Assembly: GCA_020403245.1 (NCBI GenBank)
Contig: JADBYA010000005.1
Location: 1-64,000, forward strand
Direction: 5' to 3'
Source of the DNA: Flavobacterium sp.
GTDB lineage: Bacteria > Bacteroidota > Bacteroidia > Flavobacteriales > Flavobacteriaceae
DNA: 64,000 nt
Shown here: positions 38,922 through 49,505 of the stretch, piece by piece
Numbering within the stretch: the first letter of the stretch is position 1
How the letters are laid out: each line of letters begins with the position of its first letter
The notes under the pieces: generated by a model
Seen by the model: the letters and a program-made list of their open reading frames with translations, nothing else
The model's database searches: none
Told to the model about the DNA's origin: nothing
Position numbers and translations under genes: made by a program

Positions 38922-41900
38922 TTATTCCGTTACTGATGAGTTAGTTTTTGCAGCTTCATCTTTGATTATTTTCAGTTCATTTTGTGCTTCCGCCACAACA
39001 TCTGTGTAGGTGGAAAAGTTTTTAATGACGCTATCCAAAATGGAAGTTGCACTGAAATTGTCTTTCAGTTGGTAATAGTTTTTCGCCATCACTATCAAAC
39101 CTTTGGCTCCGAAATATTTATAACCCGAATAGTCTTTGGCTAACTTCTGAACTGTTTTATTAGAATCTTCGTATTTGCCCTCTTTGTTTTTGAAATAGGC
39201 ATCATAGTATAACGCTTCGGCAGCCAATTCTCCTTTGGCAATGGTTTGTAATTTGGCGTAAGCCACACGAGCTTTGGCTTCATCGTTCACCTGAATAGCA
39301 GCACGAGCTACAATAATTTGCGCATCACTTTTTACTTTGTTGTCCGTTTTAGGATTGGCCAACACTTTGTCGGCATAAACCACGGCATTCGGATACTCTT
39401 TTTGGTTGTAATACGCACGCATCAAATTGGCTTGAGCAAAAGTGACGTTTTGAGGAAAATCGGCTTCGGTTTCTAAACGTAGTAAAACTGGAACAGCTTT
39501 TATATAATCCTCTTTTTTCAAATGAATTTCACACAGGCGAGCCAATGATTGTTCTGTATATTCACTTCTTGGTTTGTTTACAACATACTCATAATTTGGA
39601 ACTGCGTTACTTTCCAAACCATCTGTATAATAGGATTGTGCCAAATAAAAATTGGCTTTCAAAGCGTGAATTCCGTCAGGGAATTTTGAAACATAACCGC
39701 TCAAAGTGGCAATGGCTTGTTTGGTATTGTTTTGCAAATATTGCTTTTCTGCTACTTCATAAGTGTCGTTATCCAAATCGGCATCAGAAACTTCAACAAA
39801 GTCCAAAGTTCTGACCCAAGTAGCATATTCCTCTACTTTTCCGTTGTCCATATAAATTAAACGAGCGGTGGAAACTGCTTCTAAAGCTTCTGGAGTTCTT
39901 GGATATTCAGATGCAACTTTTTTAAATTTAGCAATCGCTAGTTCATCTTTTTGTCCATTATAGTAAACCAAGCCCTGACGCAAAATTGCTTTCGAAGCAA
40001 ACGAACCATTTTTGAATTCGATTAACAATTGGTCGTATGTTTTAACTGCCAAATCGGTTTTGTTTTCCGTTACATAGGTATTTCCTAATTCGAACAAAGC
40101 GTCATCGCGGTATTGAGACGTTTTGAAATTCTGTAAAAACTTATTGAAATCTTCAATTTTCTTATCATTTCGAGAAACAAAACCATAACTCAATGCTTTT
40201 TGGAATGCAGCATAATCAGCATCAATCGCTTTCATTTCGATAGCTTTGTTGTAAGCATCCATGGCTGGCCAGTACTTAGCAGAAACAAAACGGCTATCGC
40301 CAAGACGTAAATATGAATCATTCAATCGGACTTTATCGTCTTTACTACCATCTATAAACTTTTGAAAATAATTCCCAGCTTGCTCATATTCTTTTTGTTT
40401 GAAATAGGCATACGCTATGTTGTAATTAATATTCTTGAATTCTGGAGTAGTTTTGGCTTCTGTATAACCATCAAATTGTTTAAAACTTAGCAATGCTTCA
40501 TTGAAATTGTCCAAAACATATTCTGTTTCACCTTTCCAAAAAGTAGCGCGAGCTGTTATTTTTTCATTCCGCTGACTGGTTATTGATTTTTTAAACATTT
40601 TTAATGCTTCTTGATAGTTGCCATCGGTATACAATTCTATGCCGCGGTAAAACAAAACTTTTTGATACGCCACTTTACTTTCGGCAGAATTGTTTTTCTC
40701 CAATAAGGTCAAAGCTGCAGCATAATTCTTAGAGGTGATATAAGAATTAATCAATAAGGTTTCAATTTCGTTTTTGCTTGGCGAATTGGGATATTTATAT
40801 AAAAACGATGACAACACATCAGGAACAGCTTGATAGGAATTTCCAATTTCGTAACTCAATTTGGCATAATTCAAATTAGCATCTTCTTGAATTTTTTTGT
40901 CAAAATCCATTTCGGAAGCACTTTTGAAAGCATTTAATGCTTGTTGCTTTTTATCGGTTTTGAAATAACATTCTCCCAAATGGTAATACCCGTTTTGAGC
41001 AACAAAATCTTTACCATCGATGATTTTATTAAATTGTGTAATGGCGTTTTCATACTCTTTTTGTTGGAAATACGTATATCCCAATTGGTAGAAATCGGTG
41101 TTGCTCCACTTTCCTTTTTTTCCTTTGTATGCTGACAAGTAGGGCAACGCTTTGTCATATTGCTGCAAATTAAAATAGCTTTCACCGATGATTTTATTCA
41201 ATTCTGATTTTTCTGAAGCATTGGATTTGGGCATCGCTCCAATACCAGCATCAATGGCTTTTTGGAATTCTCCTAATTTAAAATGCATATCGGCTTTGAA
41301 GTAGGACAACTTCTCTTTGTATTTTTCTTCGCCTGAAACTTGATCAAAATACTTATTAGCTTCTTTATAATTATCACCTTCATATGCCATAAAACCCAAA
41401 TAATATTTGGCTTGAGAACCATAAGCTGCAGCATTTATAACTTTGTTAAAATAGTTGGTTGCTTCTTTTTTATTTCCTGCTGTGAAATAAGCATATCCTT
41501 TTTGGAACGTAAATTTTTCTGTTTCTTCATAAGTCAAAGCGCTTTCATCAACTTTATCAAAATATTGCAACGCTTGCGGAAACTTTCCTTGTTGAAAGTA
41601 ATATTGTGCTACTTCAATGTAGGCCTGATTTTGCTTGGAACTCGTTGGATAATCGGCAACAAATTTTTCCATCAATTCATCAGCATTACTTTGATTTAAA
41701 TGAATAGCACAAATCCCAATATAATAAGTACAATCTGACTGAATATCTTGGCTTATATCAGTTTGTTTAATACGTTCAAAAATAATTTGTGCCGACTGGT
41801 ACTGCTTGTTTTTATATAACAAAACAGCATTATCAAAATCGGATAAAGAATGAGTGTATATGGCTGATTGTTGCCCTGAAATCGATGCTGTTCCTGCTAA

Positions 41901-41936
41901 ATAAAGCAGTACGACTAACATAAAAACTCTTTGCAT
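38922..41936 (-). CDS. Large tetratricopeptide-repeat protein
   Basis: Many TPR-like units (YQSAQIIFERIKQ, FPQALQYFDKVDE, YENAITQFNKIID). Confidence 0.92.
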   Translation of the reverse strand: MQRVFMLVVLLYLAGTASISGQQSAIYTHSLSDFDNAVLLYKNKQYQSAQIIFERIKQTDISQDIQSDCTYYIGICAIHLNQSNADELMEKFVADYPTSSKQNQAYIEVAQYYFQQGKFPQALQYFDKVDESALTYEETEKFTFQKGYAYFTAGNKKEATNYFNKVINAAAYGSQAKYYLGFMAYEGDNYKEANKYFDQVSGEEKYKEKLSYFKADMHFKLGEFQKAIDAGIGAMPKSNASEKSELNKIIGESYFNLQQYDKALPYLSAYKGKKGKWSNTDFYQLGYTYFQQKEYENAITQFNKIIDGKDFVAQNGYYHLGECYFKTDKKQQALNAFKSASEMDFDKKIQEDANLNYAKLSYEIGNSYQAVPDVLSSFLYKYPNSPSKNEIETLLINSYITSKNYAAALTLLEKNNSAESKVAYQKVLFYRGIELYTDGNYQEALKMFKKSITSQRNEKITARATFWKGETEYVLDNFNEALLSFKQFDGYTEAKTTPEFKNINYNIAYAYFKQKEYEQAGNYFQKFIDGSKDDKVRLNDSYLRLGDSRFVSAKYWPAMDAYNKAIEMKAIDADYAAFQKALSYGFVSRNDKKIEDFNKFLQNFKTSQYRDDALFELGNTYVTENKTDLAVKTYDQLLIEFKNGSFASKAILRQGLVYYNGQKDELAIAKFKKVASEYPRTPEALEAVSTARLIYMDNGKVEEYATWVRTLDFVEVSDADLDNDTYEVAEKQYLQNNTKQAIATLSGYVSKFPDGIHALKANFYLAQSYYTDGLESNAVPNYEYVVNKPRSEYTEQSLARLCEIHLKKEDYIKAVPVLLRLETEADFPQNVTFAQANLMRAYYNQKEYPNAVVYADKVLANPKTDNKVKSDAQIIVARAAIQVNDEAKARVAYAKLQTIAKGELAAEALYYDAYFKNKEGKYEDSNKTVQKLAKDYSGYKYFGAKGLIVMAKNYYQLKDNFSATSILDSVIKNFSTYTDVVAEAQNELKIIKDEAAKTNSSVTE

Positions 41937-42146
41937 GGTTTTATATTTTACTTGTCCAAAAATAGTATCCTATATCCTATAACGTAAAAACCTGCTCATT
42001 TATTATAAACATTGTTGTAAACAATTTGAGATGGAAGTGGGAAGATGGAAGATGGAAGTGAAAAGTGGGAAGTTGCTATTTTGGAATTTGGAATTTGTGT
42101 TTTGGAATTTTTATTTATTACTTTTACCCAATAAACAAAATTACAC

Positions 42147-42830
42147 ATGTCACAAACAGTTTTAACTCTAAAAAACGTTACCATCTATCAAGAAAACAAA
42201 GTGATTTTGTCACAGGTAAATCTTGAAGTAAAAGAAGGTGAATTCCTTTATATTATTGGTAAAACAGGAACTGGAAAAAGTAGTTTTATGAAAACGTTAT
42301 ATGGTGATTTGCCATTAACAGAAGGTTCAGGAACAGTTGTTGGATATGATTTAGTAAATTTAAAAGAAGATGATATCCCTTTTTTAAGAAGAAAAATTGG
42401 GATTGTTTTTCAAGATTTTCAATTATTACCCGATAGAAGTGTAAATGAAAACATGTTGTTTGTTTTAAAAGCAACAGGTTGGAAAGACCATAAAGCTATG
42501 CAAGACAAAATTGATGATGTTTTGGACAGAGTTGGGCTAAAAGGAATTGCCAATAAAATGCCACACCAACTTTCGGGTGGAGAACAACAAAGAGTGGCGA
42601 TTGCCAGAGCATTATTGAACGACCCAGAATTAATCCTTGCGGATGAACCCACTGGAAATCTTGACCCACAAACCAGTGTTGAAGTATTGGGTGTTTTGAA
42701 AAAAATTAACGAAAATGGTAAAACGATAATCATGGCTACTCACGATTATGCGTTGTTGTTGAAATTCCCTTCCAAAACATTGAAATGCGAAGACAATACT
42801 ATTTTTGAAGTGGTTCAAAGAACGGTGTAA
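42147..42830 (+). CDS. ftsE: ABC transporter ATP-binding protein, FtsE-like
   Basis: GKTGTGKSSFMKTLYGDL, LSGGEQQRVAIARALLNDPELILADEPTGNLD. Confidence 0.88.
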   Translation: MSQTVLTLKNVTIYQENKVILSQVNLEVKEGEFLYIIGKTGTGKSSFMKTLYGDLPLTEGSGTVVGYDLVNLKEDDIPFLRRKIGIVFQDFQLLPDRSVNENMLFVLKATGWKDHKAMQDKIDDVLDRVGLKGIANKMPHQLSGGEQQRVAIARALLNDPELILADEPTGNLDPQTSVEVLGVLKKINENGKTIIMATHDYALLLKFPSKTLKCEDNTIFEVVQRTV

Positions 42831-43720
42831 TGCTAACTGTTTTAATTCCAACCTATCATTATAATGCTTTGCCACTAGTTGAAGCCATTTACAAACAATG
42901 TAAGGCGGTTGGTATTCCTTTTGAAATCATTGTTCAAGACGATGCTTCTCATTCTACATTCAATGCCGAAAATAAAAAAATAAATTTATTAGAAAATTGT
43001 CATTTTAGTAGTAATACTGAAAACTTAGGTAGAGGAAGAAATATTAATACCATGGTTTTAAAAGCCAAGAATGATTATATTTTGTTACTGGATTGTGATA
43101 CAATGCCAACGCACACCTCTTTCATCCAGAACTATAGTAATGAAATAAAAAAAGATACCACCGTTGTTTTTGGTGGCATTGTTTACCATGATGAAAAACC
43201 AAAACAAGAAAATTTATTACGATGGGTTTATGGCAAAAGCAGAGAAAGTCTCTCTGTTGTGCAGAGAAGCAAAAATTCCTATTTCTCTACCTTAACTTCT
43301 AATTTATTGGTAAAAAAAAGTATTTTTCAATCAAATCCATTTAATGAAAATATTGTCAACTATGGATATGAAGATGTGGTTTGGGCAAAACAATTAAAAG
43401 AAAAAAAAATTAAGATAACTCATATTGATAATCCAACCTATCATCTTAATCTAGAAACGTCGGAACTATTCCTAAAAAAAATTCATCAGTCATTGGATAA
43501 TCTTAATTTGATTTCAAATTTGGGTTTGCTTTTACCTTCAGATAATAGAATTTTGAAAACCTACAAAACCATTCATAATCTTCATCTGAGTGGATTAATC
43601 AGTTTTTTTTATACTATATTCCATAAAAAAATTGAAGCTAATTTATTCTCCAATCATCCCAATTTATTCTTATTGGATATTTATAAGTTGGGGTATTTTT
43701 GTAAAATTCAATCCAAATGA
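42830..43720 (+). CDS. Glycosyltransferase family 2
   Basis: MLTVLIPTYHYNALPLVEAIYKQ..FEIIVQDDAS; LLLDCDTMP. Confidence 0.9.
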   Translation: MLTVLIPTYHYNALPLVEAIYKQCKAVGIPFEIIVQDDASHSTFNAENKKINLLENCHFSSNTENLGRGRNINTMVLKAKNDYILLLDCDTMPTHTSFIQNYSNEIKKDTTVVFGGIVYHDEKPKQENLLRWVYGKSRESLSVVQRSKNSYFSTLTSNLLVKKSIFQSNPFNENIVNYGYEDVVWAKQLKEKKIKITHIDNPTYHLNLETSELFLKKIHQSLDNLNLISNLGLLLPSDNRILKTYKTIHNLHLSGLISFFYTIFHKKIEANLFSNHPNLFLLDIYKLGYFCKIQSK

Positions 43721-44655
43721 AACCATACTTTACTGTTGTCATTCCTTTATTTAACAAAGAAACATTTATTCTAAAAACGATAAAGAGTGTTTTGAAACAA
43801 AGTTTTGAAAATTTTGAAGTTTTAATTATTGAAGATTGTTCAACCGATACCAGTCTTGATGTAATTTCAACTATAAAATCTGAAAAAGTAAAAGTTATTC
43901 AGCATGATTGTAATAAAGGACTTTCGGCTTCACGAAATACTGGAATTAAAAATGCTAATAGTAATTATGTTGCTTTTTTGGATGCCGATGATGTTTGGAA
44001 AGAGAACTTTTTGGAAGAAATATTTACTTTAATTACTACTTTTCCTCAAGCAGAATTATTTGCAACCAATTATGAAGAAGTGTTCCAAAACAATACTGTT
44101 TTACTTCCCAATAACAACGCTGATAAATTAGAAGAAAAGACTATTATTAGTGATTTTTTTGCTATTAGTTTAGCCCAACCCCTTTATTGTCCTTCTAGCT
44201 TTTGTGTAAAAAAATCAGTTTTTGATGTTGTTGGGTATTATAATGAAACCATTCAATTTGGTGAAGATGTTGATTTTAACATTAGAACCAATTCATTATT
44301 TCAATTGGCCTATTCCAAGAAATCTTTGGTAAGTTATACCATGGTTTCCGAAAATCAGATTACTCAGAGCTTACTTGGCAAAAAAGTGATTACCAATTTC
44401 AATTCATTTGAAACCTCGGAAACCTCAACTTCATTGAAGAAATTTTTAGATTTTCATCGCTATATTATGGCTAAACATTATAAAGCAGAATATAATATGG
44501 AAGCTTTTAGAAAAATGAAAGATGGAATTAATCCTAAAAACTTAAATTTCAAACAAAGAATACTTTTAAACGCTCCTTTGTTTTTTCTAAACTTTATAAA
44601 AAAGATAAAATCTTTCTTTCTTACTAAAGGAATTCGATTATCTACTTACGATTAG
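43717..44655 (+). CDS. Glycosyltransferase family 2
   Basis: FTVVIPLFNKETFILKTIKSVLKQSFENFEVLIIEDCSTD; AFLDADDVW. Confidence 0.93.
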   Translation: MKPYFTVVIPLFNKETFILKTIKSVLKQSFENFEVLIIEDCSTDTSLDVISTIKSEKVKVIQHDCNKGLSASRNTGIKNANSNYVAFLDADDVWKENFLEEIFTLITTFPQAELFATNYEEVFQNNTVLLPNNNADKLEEKTIISDFFAISLAQPLYCPSSFCVKKSVFDVVGYYNETIQFGEDVDFNIRTNSLFQLAYSKKSLVSYTMVSENQITQSLLGKKVITNFNSFETSETSTSLKKFLDFHRYIMAKHYKAEYNMEAFRKMKDGINPKNLNFKQRILLNAPLFFLNFIKKIKSFFLTKGIRLSTYD

Positions 44656-45046
44656 AAGCTAAAAAAGCTTTAAATTCTTCAATATCTCTAATATAATCTT
44701 CCTCTAAAAATTCACCCGAAGAAATTACTAAACAAACAGCACCAGAAGAAAAATTATCTAATTCTCGCCATGTATTAGATTTTATCAATAGCCCTTTATC
44801 AGGTTTATTCAATGTCACTTTTTTAGTTTCATTACCATTATTTAAAACCACATCAAAACTCCCTGAAAGAGGAATTAACAACTCAAATTGTTCCTTGTGT
44901 GCATGCCCGCCTCGCCTTGCACTACTAGGCACATCAAAAAGATAATAAACACGCTTTATTGAAAAAGGAAGTAAATCTTTTTCAATAACAGCTATATTCC
45001 CTCTTATATCATTAATTTTGGGTATGTCTAATAGTTCAATATTCAT
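44642..45046 (-). CDS. FdtA/QdtA-like sugar 3,4-ketoisomerase (cupin)
   Basis: DIRGNIAVIEKDLLPFSIKRVYYLFDVPSSARRGGHAHKEQFELLIPLSGSFDVVLN. Confidence 0.92.
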   Translation of the reverse strand: MNIELLDIPKINDIRGNIAVIEKDLLPFSIKRVYYLFDVPSSARRGGHAHKEQFELLIPLSGSFDVVLNNGNETKKVTLNKPDKGLLIKSNTWRELDNFSSGAVCLVISSGEFLEEDYIRDIEEFKAFLASNRK

Positions 45047-45050
45047 GGTG

Positions 45051-46154
45051 CTAACTTACTTTATTTTTAAACAATTCTAACCATTGTTTGCCTATATTTT
45101 CTATCTCAAAAATAGTAAGACTTTCTTTTGTATTTTGTTTACAATGGTTGTATAAATGATTATCGTTTACAAACAAGTTCATAGCTTCTGTAAATTTATC
45201 AAAGTTTTGATTGGTCACCAATAAACCATTTTGTTTATCAACTACAATCTCATTTGGTCCACTAAAACAATCAAAAGAAACCACTGGTGTTCCAACAGCA
45301 AAAGACTCCAAAATCACATTAGAGAAACCTTCATTTTTGCTTGACAAAACCGTAAATAATGCTTTATGATAATAGGGAAATGGATTCTCAACAAATCCTT
45401 TAAAAACCACTAAATCTCTTACACCAAGTTCATTGGCTATACTTTCATATTTTGTACGATTGATACCTTCGCCTAAAAGCACCAATTTGATTTTTTTTGC
45501 TGGCAATAAAGATGTAGCATAAGCCCTGATAAGTTTATCAAATTGTTTTACATCATCATTCATTCTTCCAACCGCCAAAATATAATTTTCTTCAGAAACT
45601 AAATATTCTGTTTGCAATTGAGAGATTGCCCTTAAATCAATTGGATTGTAAATTTGATCAACTTGCTTTGAAATACCTTTTTCGATTATTGCTTTTTGGA
45701 TAGCTCTCGAAACTGCCACAATGTTTTTGTTTTGATAAATAAGTTTTGATAACCAAGAATATTTTGGAAAATAATACTCTAAAATTCCACTATGAACTGT
45801 ATAGTAGGTATTTTTTGAATAACAAAATGTAGATAGTAAAAACTCTTGTAAAAAGCTAGTTCGCATCCTAAAATCAATAACTACATCAACATTATTTTCT
45901 TTGATGAATTTTTTGAAAGCAAAGAATCTCGTAATTTTTCGTTTGATGAAATTAGCATCAGGATTAATAATTCCCAAATTAAACAAAGAACCCGAATAAT
46001 TATAAGAAACCCAATCAACAAATATACAATTTTGAACTTTCATACCTTGTTCTTGAAAATAAACGGACAATAAAGCATGTACTTTCTCTGCGCCACCATT
46101 TGCCAAACAATCGCCAACAAGGGCTATTTTATAGGTATGGTCTTGGTTTATCAT
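45051..46154 (-). CDS. Glycosyltransferase family 4
   Basis: GDCLANGGAEKVHALL...ILAVGRMNDDVKQFDKLI..SSKNEGFSNVILESFAVGTPVVSFDCFSGPNEIV. Confidence 0.93.
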   Translation of the reverse strand: MINQDHTYKIALVGDCLANGGAEKVHALLSVYFQEQGMKVQNCIFVDWVSYNYSGSLFNLGIINPDANFIKRKITRFFAFKKFIKENNVDVVIDFRMRTSFLQEFLLSTFCYSKNTYYTVHSGILEYYFPKYSWLSKLIYQNKNIVAVSRAIQKAIIEKGISKQVDQIYNPIDLRAISQLQTEYLVSEENYILAVGRMNDDVKQFDKLIRAYATSLLPAKKIKLVLLGEGINRTKYESIANELGVRDLVVFKGFVENPFPYYHKALFTVLSSKNEGFSNVILESFAVGTPVVSFDCFSGPNEIVVDKQNGLLVTNQNFDKFTEAMNLFVNDNHLYNHCKQNTKESLTIFEIENIGKQWLELFKNKVS

Positions 46155-46286
46155 TATTCAATGTTTGTTTTCGTAACAAACCTCGTTAATTTTTTTATTT
46201 TTACCATTAAAAGAATATAAAATTTAAAATAGAGATTCTATCTTTCCAAAAATAAAAATATAATTTTAGAAAAAATATAGAAATTG

Positions 46287-47420
46287 ATGCGGATATTACT
46301 TCTTGGCGAATACAGCAGATTGCACAATACTCTAAAAGAAGGATTGGTTGCCTTAGGACATGAGGTGATTCTTATTGGCAACGGCGATGGTTTTAAGCAA
46401 TTTCCTGTTGATTATTCTATCGAAGCAAAGTGGAGCCATACTAAGCTGCTAAACATTTTTAGACAAATCATCTTTAAAATGTCAAAATTTGATATTGCCA
46501 AAATTGAAACCGGGATTCGTTTTTATTTTTTATTGCCCAAATTAAAAGGTTTTGACATTGTTCAACTCATTAATGAAAGTCCGATTAAAACCCTAAAAAG
46601 ATGGGAGATTCTGCTGCTTATAAAAATAGTTCAAAACAACCAAAAACTGTTTTTGCTATCAACCGGTGTTGATTATTTGAACGTAAACTATTGGTTTAAT
46701 CATAAAGAGGAAAAATCAATACTAAAACCATTTTTTGAAAATCCTTCGTTACAAAAAGAGTATCAATATGTTCTAGAATATCAAGGCAAGCAACATAAAA
46801 AAATACATGACTTTATTTATAAACACTGTCAAGGGATTATTGCCACTGATGTTGACTATTTACTACCATTAAAAGGAAATCCTAAATTTTTAGGACTTAT
46901 ACCCAATCCTATAAACTTAGCGAAACTTAGCTATCAAGAATTAAAAATTGAAAACAAGATTGTTATTTTTCTTGGTATCAATCAATGGAGTTATTACCAA
47001 AAAGGAATACGATACTTTGAAAAAGCATTAGAAATTATTCAAGAAAAATATAAAGACAATGTAGAAATTATCACAGTTAAAAACATCCCTTATCGTGATT
47101 ATATTAACTTATATAACAAAGCCCATATCCTATTAGATCAATTGCATGGTCACGATCAAGGGTTTAATGCACTGGAAGCCATGGCAAAAGGGAAAGTGGT
47201 TTTTACTAATGCCAGTTCCGTGTTTGAAAAGTACTATAATTTAGATAAAAAAATAGCCATCCATGCAGAACCCAATGTGGATTATCTAGTAGCGCAATTA
47301 TCGTTTTTAATCGAAAATCCTAAAGAACTAATTGCCATTAGCAAACGTGCTAGAGCTTTTATAGAGGGAGAACATGATTATTTGAAGATTGCCACTAAGT
47401 ATATAGATTTATGGTGTTGA
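46287..47420 (+). CDS. Glycosyltransferase (GT1/4-like)
   Basis: MRILLLGEYSRLHNTLKEGLVALGHEVILIGNGDGF...HDQGFNALEAMAKGKVVFTNAS. Confidence 0.85.
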   Translation: MRILLLGEYSRLHNTLKEGLVALGHEVILIGNGDGFKQFPVDYSIEAKWSHTKLLNIFRQIIFKMSKFDIAKIETGIRFYFLLPKLKGFDIVQLINESPIKTLKRWEILLLIKIVQNNQKLFLLSTGVDYLNVNYWFNHKEEKSILKPFFENPSLQKEYQYVLEYQGKQHKKIHDFIYKHCQGIIATDVDYLLPLKGNPKFLGLIPNPINLAKLSYQELKIENKIVIFLGINQWSYYQKGIRYFEKALEIIQEKYKDNVEIITVKNIPYRDYINLYNKAHILLDQLHGHDQGFNALEAMAKGKVVFTNASSVFEKYYNLDKKIAIHAEPNVDYLVAQLSFLIENPKELIAISKRARAFIEGEHDYLKIATKYIDLWC

Positions 47421-47457
47421 GATTGATTAATTGTTGAAAAAATTACTATAAAAATTG

Positions 47458-48747
47458 ATGGCTAGAATAAAATACGAATATTTATTGATTGCAATTGCGT
47501 TGCTTTGGATACTATTTTTTTCCTTTACAATTCAATTAACTCCTTATTTTTCCGTAATTGGCGACGATGGCAGTTATTTGTATGCAGCCAGATTGCTTTA
47601 TTTTAACTCTCAGTTAGATAATACAAGACCTTTGTTGATAACTATTATTCATGGAGTTCCCTATTTATTTGGTTTTACAGATGGCATTGTTATAAAATGG
47701 GGAATTTTTATTAATTTTTTTTCTTGGTTTTTCACAGCTGTTTTTTTATATAAAATTATTTCAAAAATAGTAGATAGAAAATATGGCTTTTTGTTTTCGG
47801 TGTTATTTATTTTTTGCATTGGAAATTTAGCGCATTGCTTTAACTTTTTATCCGAATCTATTTTTATTTTTTTGATAATTTATTCTGTTTACTTCATTTT
47901 AAAGTATTATGAAACTACAAAGCATTATTACATAACTATTGCTATTTCAATTTTATTTTTAAACACTCTAATTAAGCCTGTTTCTATTGGGTTAGCTTTA
48001 ATTTTGCTTGTTTTTTTTATTACAAAAATGGATAAAATAATTTTGAATAAATTTTCATTTTTATTAATTGTTAGCTTTTCATTGATTTTTTTTCAAATGT
48101 ATTCCTTAAAGAAAAATTATGGTGATTATACCCTTAGCTATATTAGTTCCATTACTTATTACAATTATTTAGGGGATAAAGCAGATTGTTATAAAAAAGG
48201 AATTGAATTTATACCAGGAAAAACGGAAAGATCTAAAAAATTTGGATTATTATCAAGTCATGAAATGAAAGAAATTGCAGGGAAAGATTTAATAGACCAG
48301 CTTAAAAACAATACCTTAAATTTGTTTAAAGCTTATTTATTTTGTATCTATTCTAATACTCACAAAGGAAATTTTATAGTTAGTGAGTGCAAAAATGAAA
48401 AGAATACTAGTTATTTTGCAGCGTTTCACTTTCTGTTTAAAGCCGTATCAAAAATTCAAAATATATTGTTTACCATTTTAGGCATATTCCTTTCATTTAA
48501 ATGTATAATTAAACCAAAAGAGGAAGCTTCTTTTTATACATTACTTTCAAGTCATATTCTATATCTTTTCTTAGTTTCCGGTATTTCTTGCTTTCAATGT
48601 GATAGATTTCATATTGTTTTTTTTCCACTTGTAATTCTCTTACTATCAAAAGAATTCATAACAACAAAAAAAAGCATTTGGAATAAATTTACTATTGTAG
48701 TTTTGAAAAAGAACATGATTATGTTAAGATTGCTGAGAAGTATTTAA
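47458..48747 (+). CDS. Polytopic membrane protein, GT39/PMT-like
   Basis: Multiple hydrophobic segments; VIGDDGSYLYAARLLYF near N-terminus. Confidence 0.65.
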   Translation: MARIKYEYLLIAIALLWILFFSFTIQLTPYFSVIGDDGSYLYAARLLYFNSQLDNTRPLLITIIHGVPYLFGFTDGIVIKWGIFINFFSWFFTAVFLYKIISKIVDRKYGFLFSVLFIFCIGNLAHCFNFLSESIFIFLIIYSVYFILKYYETTKHYYITIAISILFLNTLIKPVSIGLALILLVFFITKMDKIILNKFSFLLIVSFSLIFFQMYSLKKNYGDYTLSYISSITYYNYLGDKADCYKKGIEFIPGKTERSKKFGLLSSHEMKEIAGKDLIDQLKNNTLNLFKAYLFCIYSNTHKGNFIVSECKNEKNTSYFAAFHFLFKAVSKIQNILFTILGIFLSFKCIIKPKEEASFYTLLSSHILYLFLVSGISCFQCDRFHIVFFPLVILLLSKEFITTKKSIWNKFTIVVLKKNMIMLRLLRSI

Positions 48748-48819
48748 CACTATGCAGTTTAAAATAATTTAGATGCTACTCAAAACGAATTTTTAGAAGT
48801 CACGACTTACTTTACTGTA

Positions 48820-49060
48820 ACGCTTAAAACTAGGTTTTATATATAGGTACAATCCCTACTTTACTAATAAAACTAAGTTTTATATATAGGCACAAACCTC
48901 TACCTTATTCGTAAAACTAGGTTTTATATGCAATTAAAAGTCCTATTATGATAATAAAATTAAGTTTTATATAAAGGTGCAAGCGCTACCATGATAGTAA
49001 AACCAGATTTTATATGTAGGTGCAAATCCTACCATACTATTAAAACATGGTTTTATATGA
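48820..49060. repeat. Degenerate tandem repeat, 43-44-bp period, ~5.5 copies, palindromic subunits
   Basis: AAAACTAGGTTTTATATATAGGTRCAAATCCTACCNTACTAAT-like units anchored at 48834, 48877, 48921, 48964, 49007, 49050. Confidence 0.92.
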
Positions 49061-49435
49061 TGGAAAAGAAGATGCTATTAGCTATTATGCTGCTTTTGGT
49101 TTAGAATTTTTCAATAAAACATATATGATTCAAAAGACCAAAACAGCCGTTCAGAGGCATTAGCATTAATGCTTGGTGCGATAGCTGCTAATGGATTTAA
49201 TGACATAACTTATGGCAAAGATTTTTGGCTAGACATCCAAAGCAAGTTTAATGAACTATTATCGGCTGCATCAGATACCGATAGTATCGTGTCAAACAAA
49301 GTGGGCGATAAAAATGCTTTGAAAATAGAAATAAAAAAAGCGTTGAACTCGATTGTTCTTGTAATTAAAGGAAACTATCCCGATACATATAAACAAGAGC
49401 TTCGCGCTTGGGGTTTTCAAAAAGAAAAGTATTAA
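49059..49435 (+). pseudogene. Frameshifted remnant of an uncharacterised ORF
   Basis: YDGKEDAISYYAAFGLEFFNKTYMIQ(frameshift)DQNSRSEALALMLGAIAANGFNDITYGKDFWLDIQSKFNEL... Confidence 0.55.
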
Positions 49436-49450
49436 TTGTTGTAACTTAAA

Positions 49451-49487
49451 AAAGAAAAACCACGCCGATTGGCGTGGTCGTTTTTGT
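49451..49487. terminator. Terminator hairpin
   Basis: gaaaaaccacgccgattggcgtggtcgttttt. Confidence 0.8.
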
Positions 49488-49505
49488 GGTTTGAATAGTG
49501 AAAAC

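Noticed and set aside
48820-49060. Possible CRISPR array
   Set aside because: 43-bp period with similarity across the whole unit; no conserved direct repeat plus variable spacer pattern and no cas genes.
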